From Acetobacterium paludosum (lineage in GTDB: Bacteria > Bacillota > Clostridia > Eubacteriales > Eubacteriaceae): 64,000 nucleotides of DNA. The translations under genes were made by a program, and so were the position numbers. Within the stretch, counting starts at the first letter, position 1. Every line of letters starts with the position of its first letter. Location: assembly GCF_008086595.1 (NCBI RefSeq), contig NZ_RXYA01000003.1, positions 18,129 to 82,128 of the forward strand, written 5' to 3'. This document shows, in pieces, positions 43,145-51,865 of the stretch. Under the pieces are notes generated by a model that saw only the letters and a list, made by a program, of their open reading frames with translations, searched no databases and was not told where the DNA came from.

Positions 43145-43944
43145 TTCTGTTCCTCCTCAATTGCTGGGAATTCATATCCCAACTGATTAAAATAAGCGGC
43201 AAGAATCGCTCCCAGAAAATCATCAATCCACTCCTGCTTTTTGGCAATCTCTGCATTCCAGCCTTCTTTTGAATTTAAATTAAATTTTTGCAGTTCCGGC
43301 AATAAGGACATATCTCCTCCGGTAAAATCCATCACCATATCCCACCATCTTTTGGCAAGACTGATGCTTTTTTCTGAATCAATAGGTTCCCCCGTCTGAG
43401 ACAAAATGACGGCTTCATCGAGAATTCTAAGATACCGCTCATACAATTCTTTTCCATCATCAGGCATATCCATGTATTTTTCTCGCACATGATCCTCAAG
43501 CCGAGGACTAAAATTCTTTATTACCCAGTAATTCTTATTCTCATTCCTTAACATTGCAATAATGTCTGCATATTTTCCAAAGTCAACTGAATCAATCGCA
43601 ATGACTTCATCATGCAATGCATTAATTGCATCCAGAGATGTCTGCAGATTAATGATTTCTTCCTTGATGATTTCTTTTTGCTGTTCCAACACCGAACATA
43701 CTTCCTGAGGAGTATCCAGGGAAAACAGTTTGTTTTTTATTTCATCCAAAGAGAATCCCAGATATTTCAAAGACAGTATCTGGTGCAGTTCAACCATATC
43801 CTTCTGGGAATATAATCTGCGCCCGCCTGCGCTCGTTTCATTCGGTTTTAAAAGGTTTATTTTATCATAATACTGCAATGTCCGTACTGTCACACCCATC
43901 TGTTTTGCTATTTCGCCAACCGTAAATAATTTATCTTTTTTCAT
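43141..43944 (-). CDS. MerR-family regulator with TipAS-like effector domain
   Basis: A 267-residue regulator. The N-terminal MerR winged helix (FTVGEIAKQMGVTVRTLQYYD, GGRRLYS) is followed by a coiled-coil dimerisation helix and a C-terminal helical domain of about 150 residues resembling TipAS, the drug-binding domain of TipAL. It probably senses a hydrophobic drug or peptide and activates the operon from a promoter with the distinctive 19-bp spacer. ATG 43944 is chosen, with GGAGG 7 nt upstream. Confidence 0.9.
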   Translation of the reverse strand: MKKDKLFTVGEIAKQMGVTVRTLQYYDKINLLKPNETSAGGRRLYSQKDMVELHQILSLKYLGFSLDEIKNKLFSLDTPQEVCSVLEQQKEIIKEEIINLQTSLDAINALHDEVIAIDSVDFGKYADIIAMLRNENKNYWVIKNFSPRLEDHVREKYMDMPDDGKELYERYLRILDEAVILSQTGEPIDSEKSISLAKRWWDMVMDFTGGDMSLLPELQKFNLNSKEGWNAEIAKKQEWIDDFLGAILAAYFNQLGYEFPAIEEEQK

Positions 43945-43963
43945 TTTCGTCCTCCACAATCAT

Positions 43964-43994
43964 AGTATACTTCATGACGTTACGTCACATACAA
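43964..43994 (-). promoter_or_regulatory. MerR-type promoter with 19-bp spacer and central dyad
   Basis: On the minus strand TTGTAT (43994-43989) and TATACT (43969-43964) are 19 bp apart, too long for ordinary sigma-A use but the hallmark of MerR-activated promoters. The spacer contains the perfect dyad TGACGTAACGTCA (43987-43975). Confidence 0.88.
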
Positions 43995-44008
43995 GCAAAA
44001 AATAAAAA

Positions 44009-44034
44009 AAACTGCTGCTTTCTTGCAACAGTTT
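44009..44034 (-). terminator. Intrinsic terminator of the AEC carrier gene
   Basis: AAACTGTTGC pairs with GCAGCAGTTT (minus strand, 44034-44009, one G-U) around a 6-nt loop, followed by TTTTTTATTTTTT. Confidence 0.85.
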
Positions 44035-44079
44035 GAGTTTATTGATAACCACGTCCTGAAGACAATCAGAAACGGTTAC

Positions 44080-44997
44080 TTAAAATAACAGATAACTGAT
44101 AATTGGGATCGTCACAATGGATGCCAGAGTCGTAATGAAAACGCCTTTAGTGGCAAGTGCGACATTATTATCGTATTTATTGGCAAACAGTACCGCGGAT
44201 GTGGCGACCGGCATGGCGATGATGATAATAACGATCCCCAGTATGTAAGGACTTGCAATGAAATTTTTTAGGATCAGCCATGCTGCCCCAGGCAGCAGGA
44301 TCTGTTTGATAATCACATAAGGATAAAGCCGAAGCTCCGTAAATACGCTTTTTATCGAAATACCCGCGAGTGAAATACCAATGACGATCATCGCCAAAGG
44401 CGTGGTGGTGTCACCGACGGTTTTTACCGTATTATTCAAAATGTCCGGCAGGTGAATATTTGCGACAACCATCGCGACGGCGATTAATGAAGCGACCATT
44501 CCCGGGGTTAAAAAGTTTTTTAGATTGAGTGCATTTTTGCCTTCTTTTGACATCAGCATAATCCCCAGGGTAAAGTTGCTGACGTTAAAGATAAGATTAA
44601 AGATCGTTGCGTAAAAGATGGCGCCTTCTCCAAAGATAGATGCAATAACAGGAAATCCCATAAAACCAACATTGGACCAGATAGTCATGTACATATACAG
44701 GTTGCGTTCTTCTTTTTTTACCCCCAATATACGAATGATCAAATAGGCCACAAAGGGCATGATAATATAAAAAAGAACTGAGATGATAAACATCAACACG
44801 ATATCATTTTTATCTGAATTGCTGGGCATGGTGGCCACCGAAGCAATCATCATACAGGGTATCGTAATGCTCAAAATAAAATTAGAAAGCTGGATGCCGA
44901 ATTTCTGATTGGTGACCTTCGTTTTTGCAGAAATGTAGCCCAGAGTGAGGATCAAGAAAAGCTGAATCATTTGACTAATAACAACAGTGATATCCAA
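44080..44997 (-). CDS. AEC-family (auxin efflux carrier-type) transporter
   Basis: A 305-residue membrane protein with ten predicted helices in two repeats of five. The unwound glycine/proline crossings are visible (SNVGFMGFPVIASIFG and the later MPVATSAVLFANKYD). Bacterial AEC members carry organic acids such as malate, malonate or lactate; the substrate here is unknown. The start is a TTG at 44997 with AGGAGAAAT upstream. It is monocistronic and divergent from a polysaccharide deacetylase gene. Confidence 0.9.
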   Translation of the reverse strand: MDITVVISQMIQLFLILTLGYISAKTKVTNQKFGIQLSNFILSITIPCMMIASVATMPSNSDKNDIVLMFIISVLFYIIMPFVAYLIIRILGVKKEERNLYMYMTIWSNVGFMGFPVIASIFGEGAIFYATIFNLIFNVSNFTLGIMLMSKEGKNALNLKNFLTPGMVASLIAVAMVVANIHLPDILNNTVKTVGDTTTPLAMIVIGISLAGISIKSVFTELRLYPYVIIKQILLPGAAWLILKNFIASPYILGIVIIIIAMPVATSAVLFANKYDNNVALATKGVFITTLASIVTIPIISYLLF

Positions 44998-45215
44998 TGT
45001 TTATTTCTCCTTTTTACTAAGCTGACTGAAAGTGATCATGTTAAAGCAAAACTTCTGGAAAGCAGGTATGTATTAAAATCATCAGGTAATGTACAATTAA
45101 AATTATAAAACATTCTACACTTTTTATTCATTTTCTGCTATAGTTAATCTAAGTAGATCAACGGCATTTATATGCGTCAAAGGTTACTGAATAAAATAAG
45201 GAAGCTGAGGAGCAA

Positions 45216-46154
45216 ATGAAAAAAAAATCTAAGTTAAGAATAAAATCGATGCCCCGATTTATAACTTTCAGCCTCATAAGCCTGGTAGTTCTTTTTATAA
45301 TTGGAATGGCATCAGTCACATTGGTAACCAATGTTGCCTCGGCAATCAATAACCAAAAAGAAAAAGCCCAGGCGTCTGCCCTCCTTGTTGATACATCACC
45401 AGATGAAACCACCAGCGTTCAGGATATCCAAACGAAAGCAGATGCTGAAGTAACATCTGATGCAAATACAGATGAAGCAAAACAAACGGGAACTGATGAT
45501 CCCTTGGAAAGTATCAAGATCCGCCTGAGAAATAATGACACCGAGGGGCTAAAAGTAGTCTTTCTCACCTTTGACGACGGCCCCAGTGATCATACCGGGG
45601 AAGTGCTGGATATTCTTAACACTTACAATGTGAAAGCCACCTTCTTTACCATTCGACATGAAGGTGCTGAAGCTGAAGCTTCCTATCGTCGCATTGTCAG
45701 TGAAGGTCATACGTTGGCCAATCACACCAGCAGCCACAACTATGATCTTTACAGCAATCCTGAAGCCTTTTATGCTGACGTTAACGCTCTGGATCAATAC
45801 CAGCGGCAAATAACCGGATTAACTGAAACCAGTCATATTTTCCGGTTCCCCGGCGGGTCAATTAATGCCAATGAAACTTGTGTCCTGGGTATGGTTAAAC
45901 GCGGCTGGAATTACGCCGACTGGAATGTGTCCTCTGGTGATGGCGGCTCTGATCCACCTGCCTCTGACGTCGTCGCACAGACCGTTATTTGCGGCTGTCA
46001 CGAGCATGATGTTTCCGTTGTGTTGTGCCATGCTGAAAGCAAACCCGATACCCGGGCGGCGCTGTCAACGGTGATTGAAACCCTCAAGGCTGAAGGATAT
46101 ACTTTTCTGGCCATGGAAAATGATTTTACTTATCCTCGCCAATTAGAGGTTTAA
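45216..46154 (+). CDS. Membrane-anchored polysaccharide deacetylase (NodB domain)
   Basis: A 312-residue protein with an N-terminal membrane helix (about residues 15-40), an acidic low-complexity linker and a NodB/CE4 catalytic domain. The metal and catalytic motifs are intact: TFDDGPSD (motif 1), NHTSSH (motif 2) and RFPGG (motif 3). It would deacetylate peptidoglycan N-acetylglucosamine or a related wall polysaccharide outside the cell, which often gives lysozyme resistance. It starts at ATG 45216 behind GAGGAGC and is monocistronic. Confidence 0.93.
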   Translation: MKKKSKLRIKSMPRFITFSLISLVVLFIIGMASVTLVTNVASAINNQKEKAQASALLVDTSPDETTSVQDIQTKADAEVTSDANTDEAKQTGTDDPLESIKIRLRNNDTEGLKVVFLTFDDGPSDHTGEVLDILNTYNVKATFFTIRHEGAEAEASYRRIVSEGHTLANHTSSHNYDLYSNPEAFYADVNALDQYQRQITGLTETSHIFRFPGGSINANETCVLGMVKRGWNYADWNVSSGDGGSDPPASDVVAQTVICGCHEHDVSVVLCHAESKPDTRAALSTVIETLKAEGYTFLAMENDFTYPRQLEV

Positions 46155-46186
46155 TATCGAACGGGCTGGACTTTTAAACCCCGAAA

Positions 46187-46217
46187 GAAAAACCACCGTT
46201 CATCCGGTGGTTTTTCT
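46187..46217 (+). terminator. Intrinsic terminator of the deacetylase gene
   Basis: AGAAAAACCACCG and CGGTGGTTTTTCT form a 13-bp stem with a 5-nt loop about 35 bp after the stop codon. Confidence 0.88.
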
Positions 46218-46256
46218 GATGATCCAATTTTATCTGACGATGCCAATTAAAACAAA

Positions 46257-46796
46257 TTAATCAAATAACACACAGCCGACATAAGTCAGCGTATTTTTGC
46301 CATAATAGTAATCGACATTATTTAGTTTACACAAATCGCTTACTAAAATACCAAAGGCTTCCATGGAAGAAAATGCTTTCTCTGGAAATCGGCATTTTTC
46401 ATCTGGATAGGTGCATTTTTTACATATTTGGCAACATCCATCCCCAAGCGGCAGCATTTTTACCTTGAGATTGTATAACTGATCGACGAAATTTGAAAAG
46501 CTTTCATCATGTTTTTGTTTTAGCTCTTCCATCCCTTCAAAATCAAAGCTGTCCTCTAGTTCCCCAGTTGTTTGAACAAGCACACCATGTTTATATTTCG
46601 CTACTTTTGCTTCACATTCTTCCAACGTTCCGCAGCCAGGAGGACATGCCCAGTTAGTGTCGTACATCTGACATTTGTTAGTCGCACACATTTTACGTAC
46701 TTCCGGATTTAATAAAACTGATGAGACCTCCATCTCAATCGCTTTTGTAAACCCATTTTCGTTTGCCAAATCCAAGATATCCCGTATTTCAGCCAT
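46257..46796 (-). CDS. DUF2284 predicted metal-binding protein
   Basis: A 179-residue cysteine-rich cytoplasmic protein of the DUF2284 family. Conserved clusters include MCATNKCQMYDTNWACPPGC in the first half and DGCCQICKKCTYPDEKCRFP in the second, enough cysteines for iron-sulfur or zinc sites. The function is unknown; members are common in anaerobes, which suggests a redox or cluster-binding role. It is monocistronic. Confidence 0.9.
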   Translation of the reverse strand: MAEIRDILDLANENGFTKAIEMEVSSVLLNPEVRKMCATNKCQMYDTNWACPPGCGTLEECEAKVAKYKHGVLVQTTGELEDSFDFEGMEELKQKHDESFSNFVDQLYNLKVKMLPLGDGCCQICKKCTYPDEKCRFPEKAFSSMEAFGILVSDLCKLNNVDYYYGKNTLTYVGCVLFD

Positions 46797-46889
46797 CCTA
46801 TTTTTCCTACCTTACTGTGGAAATTTTAACCCTTTTCAGATTCATTTCTTCCCACTAAATTATAAGCTATTTTAGCATAATTACCCCAA

Positions 46890-46925
46890 TAAAGACACTG
46901 TTATTTCGAAATAGCAGTGTCTTTA
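46890..46925 (-). terminator. Intrinsic terminator of gltX
   Basis: AAAGACACTG-TATTTC and its inverse form a near-perfect stem of about 17 bp (46890-46925) located 47 bp after the gltX stop codon. Confidence 0.85.
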
Positions 46926-46971
46926 TTACATGCATTTAAATATTTTTCGATTCTCTGCTTCTACAACCAGA

Positions 46972-48621
46972 TTAACTAAGACTTCCCATATAGGTCTGCA
47001 GACGCGAACGAACCGATTTTTCACCCAGAATCTGCTGAATGGTCCAGATATCCGGCGAATTCCGACGCCCGGTAACCGCCAGCCGCACCACTGTGCTGAC
47101 ATCCCCAACGTGACCATTATAGTCTTCGGGATGTTTTTTGTAATCCTTCATCTTGACGGCATAGCCGAGTTTTTCCGTGATATCGCGAATCTTGTTGAAC
47201 CAGTTTCCATTGTCATCATTCTGGTCATAAGTCGCCAGATAATCCGTCAGGATCGCCCGGGCTGCCTGAGCATTGACATTTTCAGGCAGTTCATCGACGA
47301 TGGTGAACCACTCATCAAAAAAATAGCTGATAAAATCAAAAATCTGCAGGCAGTATTCCAAATCTTTTCGCGGTTTCTTCTCATCGCGGCCAATCGCCAG
47401 AATTTTGATGAGCTTATCCCGATCACGGGTGAAGATCGGAGCCGCTTCCTCTTTATAACGTGTCGCCCAGTTAATGAGGAAATCCGCAATGTCTTCTTCA
47501 CTCGTTTTTAGCAAGACGTCTTTGGCAACATCATTGAGCTTGTTCATATCAAACAATGCCCCGGAGGTGGACATATGCTCCAGTGAAAACTGGAATTCTT
47601 CCAATGGCTGTTCCTGATTCGCCTGGTGCCATTCCTCATAATTGGAATTGGCCAATGTGATAATATACTCCCGAACCGCCGCCGGGAAATGGCCCACCTC
47701 GGCATAATAGGAAAGAGACATTTCCGGATCCTTGCGTTTAGACAGCTTACGTTTTGTGTCGCCATCCATTTTCATCAGATGAGCAGTATGACAATACACC
47801 GGATGATCCCATCCCAGTATTTCAAACAGTTCCAGATGAATCGGCAGCGTAGACAGCCATTCTTCTCCCCGAACGACATGGGTGATGCGCATAAAATGAT
47901 CATCCACTACATGGGCAAAATGATAGGTCGGCACACCATTTGTTTTCAGCAGCACTGCATCCATATTGTTTGGATGCACCTGAACACTCTTTCTGATGGC
48001 ATCCTCGACTTGCATTGTCTCTGACGGATCGCCCGTTGACAAGAGCCGCAATACCCATGGCTCTCCAGCTTTTATTTTAGTTTCAATATCTTCATAGTTA
48101 AGGTTGCGATCCAATGCCCATTCCCCATAATAACCTGGCACCAATTTCTGGACTTCCTGCTTCTGTCGGATTTCATCCAACTCTTCTGCTGTAGCAAAAG
48201 ACGGATAGGCACAGCCTATTTCAACAAGATGTTTTGCCACCGTCTGATAGATCGCCACCCGGTTACTCTGATAGTAGGGACCATATTCACCCTTTTCGCC
48301 ATCTAAAGTCGCCCCTTCATCAAAATGAATACCGAAATAATCAAGCGCTTTGATGACAACCTCTTCTGAACCTTCAACTTTTCTTTTTTGATCGGTATCC
48401 TCGATCCGCAGGATAAATACACCACCCGATTGATGGGCCAACCGTTCATCGGCAAATGCACCATACAGATTCCCTAAATGAATAAAACCGGTGGGACTCG
48501 GGCCGAGACGTGTCACCTTTGCCTCAGGCGGCAGCTTTCGTTTTGGATAATGCTCCTCGTAATCCGCCACAGATTTTGTTATGTCCGGGAAAAGCAAATT
48601 CGCCAATTTATTGTAATCCAT
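46972..48621 (-). CDS. gltX: Glutamyl-tRNA synthetase
   Basis: A 549-residue class I aminoacyl-tRNA synthetase that charges tRNA-Glu (and in many Firmicutes also tRNA-Gln). The HIGH-like segment is PSPTGFIHLGN and the KMSKS-like loop is KRKLSKRKDPE. ATG 48621 follows AAGGAG; the in-frame region further upstream crosses the tRNA gene and is not coding. It lies just below tRNA-Glu on the same strand with an intrinsic terminator between, so enzyme and substrate are linked and part of the mRNA may come from read-through. Confidence 0.96.
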   Translation of the reverse strand: MDYNKLANLLFPDITKSVADYEEHYPKRKLPPEAKVTRLGPSPTGFIHLGNLYGAFADERLAHQSGGVFILRIEDTDQKRKVEGSEEVVIKALDYFGIHFDEGATLDGEKGEYGPYYQSNRVAIYQTVAKHLVEIGCAYPSFATAEELDEIRQKQEVQKLVPGYYGEWALDRNLNYEDIETKIKAGEPWVLRLLSTGDPSETMQVEDAIRKSVQVHPNNMDAVLLKTNGVPTYHFAHVVDDHFMRITHVVRGEEWLSTLPIHLELFEILGWDHPVYCHTAHLMKMDGDTKRKLSKRKDPEMSLSYYAEVGHFPAAVREYIITLANSNYEEWHQANQEQPLEEFQFSLEHMSTSGALFDMNKLNDVAKDVLLKTSEEDIADFLINWATRYKEEAAPIFTRDRDKLIKILAIGRDEKKPRKDLEYCLQIFDFISYFFDEWFTIVDELPENVNAQAARAILTDYLATYDQNDDNGNWFNKIRDITEKLGYAVKMKDYKKHPEDYNGHVGDVSTVVRLAVTGRRNSPDIWTIQQILGEKSVRSRLQTYMGSLS

Positions 48622-48657
48622 ATTAATCTCCTTATCATCATTTGAAACGCGCTTTGC

Positions 48658-48701
48658 GGGTCTCTCTTTCGTTTCTGGCAAAGACCCAAAAGTATGTCTT
48701 T
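48658..48701 (-). promoter_or_regulatory. Two mutually exclusive hairpins in the gltX leader
   Basis: GCAAAGAC/GTCTTTGC (48701-48676) and GGGTCT/AGACCC (48685-48658) share the GTCTTTGC strand, so only one can form at a time. They lie between the tRNA-Glu terminator and the gltX ribosome site. This geometry resembles attenuation or a 5' stability switch, but no ligand or leader peptide is evident. Confidence 0.4.
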
Positions 48702-48702
48702 G

Positions 48703-48742
48703 CGAAAAAAAAGACGATCTCCAGTTTGTCTCTGAAATCGTC
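48703..48742 (-). terminator. Intrinsic terminator between tRNA-Glu and gltX
   Basis: GACGAT and ATCGTC (minus strand, 48742-48711) close a hairpin followed by eight T residues (48710-48703), 13 nt after the tRNA 3' end. It should limit gltX expression from the tRNA promoter. Confidence 0.85.
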
Positions 48743-48754
48743 TGTAATATCCAA

Positions 48755-48829
48755 TGGTGACCCATAGGGGACTCGAACCCCTGATTCCACCGTGAGAGGG
48801 TGGTGTCTTGACCACTTGACCAATGGGTC
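48755..48829 (-). tRNA. tRNA-Glu (anticodon CTC)
   Basis: The 75-nt minus-strand sequence folds as a cloverleaf: acceptor GACCCAT/ATGGGTC, anticodon stem CCACC/GGTGG with loop CTCTCAC (anticodon CTC), T arm GGGGTTCGAGTCCCC and an encoded CCA end. It decodes GAG. Confidence 0.97.
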
Positions 48830-48937
48830 ATCTAACTGTTATATTTTACATTTAAATTTATCATTTGTAAAGCAGTAATTTAAAAAACTTACTTTGATCT
48901 TTTACTCCAATATCGATAAAATCAATTGCATCAGAAA

Positions 48938-48966
48938 TTTCAAATGTTAAAAGTTCATGCTATAAT
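48938..48966 (+). promoter_or_regulatory. Extended -10 promoter of the ATPase-DUF5131 unit
   Basis: TATAAT (48961-48966) is preceded by TGC (extended -10), with TTTCAA 17 bp upstream as a weak -35. The transcript would start near 48973, about 40 nt before a long hairpin and 180 nt before the ATPase start. Confidence 0.6.
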
Positions 48967-49011
48967 GGAATTATACAAGACTGCAGACGAAGAACACGAA
49001 TTAGTCAGATA

Positions 49012-49113
49012 GTCCTAAAGACAATCGTAACATCAGTTGTCGGCATCATGGCGAACCGGCAACAGCCTGTTCGATCATGCAGCAGACAACGATTTATGAT
49101 TGTCTTTAGGGAC
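49012..49113 (+). repeat. ~100-nt palindromic leader upstream of the ATPase gene
   Basis: The outer arms GTCCTAAAGACAATC (49012-49026) and its inverse (49098-49113) match except for one extra base. Inner arms continue the helix: GTTGTC/GACAAC, GCAT/ATGC and CGAAC/GTTCG. The hairpin lies inside the predicted 5' untranslated region, after the promoter and 40 bp before the start codon. It may be a regulatory RNA structure, a processed small RNA or a palindromic mobile element. It shares CAGTTGT-N9/10-GGCGAAC with the palindrome at 12624-12761. Confidence 0.7.
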
Positions 49114-49154
49114 GGACGACAACCTAAATATTTATCTTTAAAAGGGGTGATCTC

Positions 49155-51047
49155 ATGACGATATCAGTACTGCCGGTAGACCAGCGAGTCATAGACATTG
49201 ATTCCAGACGTTTTGCTTCGATTGAAAAGGCATTGGTTGAGCTCATTACAAACTGTGATGACAGTTATGCACGATTGGAAAGTCGTGGAATCATGGTGAC
49301 TGGTAAAATTACCATCGCTTATGAACGACATCAGAACGGAGCTTTCATCAGTGTTTCCGATCAGGCTGAAGGAATGACCTCCGATCGGCTTCATTCGGTT
49401 CTTGCCTATGGCGGTGCTTACAGCAATCTTGCTCAGGGAGAGGCCAGCGGGCGGGGATATTTTGGCCGGGGCATGAAACAGGCCATCTATGGGCTGGGGC
49501 ATGGATGGATTGAAACAATCAAAGAAAGCCGTGAAAGCCGGATCGATCTTTACCGCGCGGCTACAGGCGAGTATCTTTTTGACGACGGCGAAGGGGCCAA
49601 AACTTTGACGGACAGGGATTATGTCCGGCTCGATGTCCCCCTAAATGGCAGCGGCACCCGAGTCAGCATCGTCATCGAAAACCAGCAAGTGAATATCCCC
49701 CATTTTCAATCGCTGGTGTCATCTATAACCAACAACATCTATCTTAGGGATATCTTGTCCCGCAGACATGTCGGGATGGTAGATCTTAACAAGCCTCCAA
49801 AGTCAAGAATCATGGCAACCCTAAACTATCAGGAACCGAAATCCGAGGTGCTGATTGGACCGGGTGAACTGGGCAGTTTCAGTTATCAGGATCAGAATTA
49901 TACTTTCAGTCTGACATTAAAGAAGGCAAAGGATGCCGAACTGATTCTCAAAGGCGATCAGCGCACAAATGGACTGCTGGTGATATCTGGTACCGCGGTA
50001 TTCGACTGCCAGTTTTTCAACTTTGAAAACCAGTTGGGAACGGAATTTCTTTTTGGCAGTGTCATTTGTGACGATCTAACCAAAATGCTTGGACAGGGGC
50101 ATCCCATCATCAGTGATGAACGAGACGGACTGAATCGAAAAGAACCTTTTGTCGCTGCTTTTTCGGATGCGGTCAGCAAGATGATCATCAATATCGTAAA
50201 AAGCGAGCAGCTGCGCTTAAGTCATGTCGACCGCGCCCGAACGTCACAGCGTACCAATCTGCTGATTGATACCGTCCTGGAAAAAATGAACCGAATTGCC
50301 GTGGAAGAACTGGGCATCCGCCTGCCCCGAAATCCGGGAATGAATATCGTTCGTTCAAAAAATCCTGAAGCCCTGAGGTTCAGCACTGCCTTTTACTACC
50401 GCAAAGTGAAGCATCCCTTTCACATCACGCTGACTATTGATCGTAATCAACTGGCAGAACAGGAACTTCTTTCTTTTATAAACGAACTGCCGGCGGCCTT
50501 CACCATTAACCCCTCCCCGGTGGCGATGCCGGTAGCAGCGATTCCCGATAATGGCAAGCTTGTCTTTACCATTATCGGGAATGAGATCGGAGCAAGGGGA
50601 ACTTTCGGAGTTACTTCATACAACTATGAGGCCTTCTGCGAGGTGGTCATCTCCGATAGTGCTTCTGGAACCGATCAAGAATACCTGCCGAAAAAACCGC
50701 CGGCAAGCTTGGACCGGGATGATTCCAGAAGCCTTTTTCGAGGATATGAACTCCGGAATCTCGGCAATGACACTGAACGTGCTATTTACAGTTCTGAAGA
50801 ACGTCTTATTCTAATCAATATCGAAGCCCCCACGGTCCGCCTCTATGTGGATGGACGCGGTCGATTCACCGATGGCGCCCGCCTCCTCCTCGCTGAACTA
50901 CTGCTGGATGTCATCGCTGCTGAAATGGCGCACCGCTATATCGACCGGACCTCCCAAAAAGGGCAGGAAACGGCCTACCATCAGGCAAAGCAGGATATGG
51001 TCCGGCGTTACGGCGTTGAGATCCATTCCATTCTCCTCGGCAAATAA
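49155..51047 (+). CDS. Hsp90-like/GHKL (MORC-like) ATPase of unknown function
   Basis: A 630-residue protein with an N-terminal Hsp90-type ATP-binding domain: N-box VELITNCDDSYA (Glu29, Asn33, Asp36), G1 box DQAEGM (69-74), glycine lid GRGYFGRGMKQ (99-109) and GSGT (165-168). The remaining about 430 residues show no motif I recognise. Stand-alone GHKL ATPases of this build occur in MORC-like, restriction-associated and defence contexts, and it is followed after 80 bp by a DUF5131 gene. The base composition looks richer in GC than most neighbouring genes. It starts at ATG 49155 behind AAAGGGGTGA. A defence or DNA/RNA-quality role is inference only. Confidence 0.85.
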   Translation: MTISVLPVDQRVIDIDSRRFASIEKALVELITNCDDSYARLESRGIMVTGKITIAYERHQNGAFISVSDQAEGMTSDRLHSVLAYGGAYSNLAQGEASGRGYFGRGMKQAIYGLGHGWIETIKESRESRIDLYRAATGEYLFDDGEGAKTLTDRDYVRLDVPLNGSGTRVSIVIENQQVNIPHFQSLVSSITNNIYLRDILSRRHVGMVDLNKPPKSRIMATLNYQEPKSEVLIGPGELGSFSYQDQNYTFSLTLKKAKDAELILKGDQRTNGLLVISGTAVFDCQFFNFENQLGTEFLFGSVICDDLTKMLGQGHPIISDERDGLNRKEPFVAAFSDAVSKMIINIVKSEQLRLSHVDRARTSQRTNLLIDTVLEKMNRIAVEELGIRLPRNPGMNIVRSKNPEALRFSTAFYYRKVKHPFHITLTIDRNQLAEQELLSFINELPAAFTINPSPVAMPVAAIPDNGKLVFTIIGNEIGARGTFGVTSYNYEAFCEVVISDSASGTDQEYLPKKPPASLDRDDSRSLFRGYELRNLGNDTERAIYSSEERLILINIEAPTVRLYVDGRGRFTDGARLLLAELLLDVIAAEMAHRYIDRTSQKGQETAYHQAKQDMVRRYGVEIHSILLGK

Positions 51048-51127
51048 TAATGGCGAGTTGCAAACATAACATGAGCTTTGCGCTCGATTTCACAAATACC
51101 GAAACTAATTACGAAAGGACTGAAATT

Positions 51128-51865
51128 ATGGCCCAATGGAACCCATGGCACGGCTGTCATAAAATAAGCCCCGGCTGTCAAAATTGTTATGTCTACCGGA
51201 TGGATGCAATGTTCGATCGAGATGCATCGGTTGTAACCAAAACTGGCAATTTCAATTTGCCATTGAAGAAAACACGCAGCGGCGACTATAAACTGAAGCC
51301 CGGCGAGACTGTATACACCTGTTTCAGCTCCGATTTTTTTCTTGATAAAGCGGATGCTTGGCGCATTGACGCATGGAAGATGATTCGCCTGAGAAGAGAT
51401 CTGCATTTTTTCATTATTACCAAGCGCATTGACCGATTTGAAGTAAGTCTCCCTTTCGACTGGTGCGACGGTTATGACAATGTGACCATCTACTCAACCT
51501 GTGAAAATCAGGATCGCGCCAATTACCGGCTGCCAATCCTGTTAAGTCTGCCGATCAAACACAAGGGCATTACCTGCGAGCCATTATTGGAAAAAATTGA
51601 TCTTACTCCCTGGCTGACTGCTTCAATTGAGGAAGTGATTGTGGGCGGCGAATCCGGGAGCAATGCGCGCAGCTGTAATTATGATTGGATTCTCGACATC
51701 CGGGCCCAGTGCATTGAAAAAAATATTCCCTTTCATTTCAAACAGACCGGAGCAAAGTTTGTCAAAGACGGACGTTTATACCGCATCGACAGAAAACTGC
51801 AACATTCACAGGCAGTAAAAGCCGGGATCGATTTTTCACCAGCCCTGCCACCTTGGCAACCATAA
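51128..51865 (+). CDS. DUF5131 (phage Gp37/Gp68-like) protein
   Basis: A 245-residue protein of the DUF5131 family. The N-terminal WNPWHGCHKISPGCQNCY carries Cys10, Cys17 and Cys20, a spacing that recalls a radical SAM-like cluster site. Later family marks are FSSDFFLDKADAWR, the ITKRIDRF strand, ITCEPLLEKIDL and VGGESGSNARSC. The family is found in phages and mobile elements and its biochemistry is unknown to me. ATG 51128 follows GAAAGGA; an in-frame ATG at 51050 has no ribosome site. It is in line with the GHKL ATPase gene and probably co-transcribed. Confidence 0.88.
   Translation: MAQWNPWHGCHKISPGCQNCYVYRMDAMFDRDASVVTKTGNFNLPLKKTRSGDYKLKPGETVYTCFSSDFFLDKADAWRIDAWKMIRLRRDLHFFIITKRIDRFEVSLPFDWCDGYDNVTIYSTCENQDRANYRLPILLSLPIKHKGITCEPLLEKIDLTPWLTASIEEVIVGGESGSNARSCNYDWILDIRAQCIEKNIPFHFKQTGAKFVKDGRLYRIDRKLQHSQAVKAGIDFSPALPPWQP

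Noticed and set aside
48622..48831. Upstream in-frame extension of gltX by about 70 codons
   Set aside because: It would translate the tRNA-Glu gene and its terminator; the ATG at 48621 has a proper AAGGAG site.
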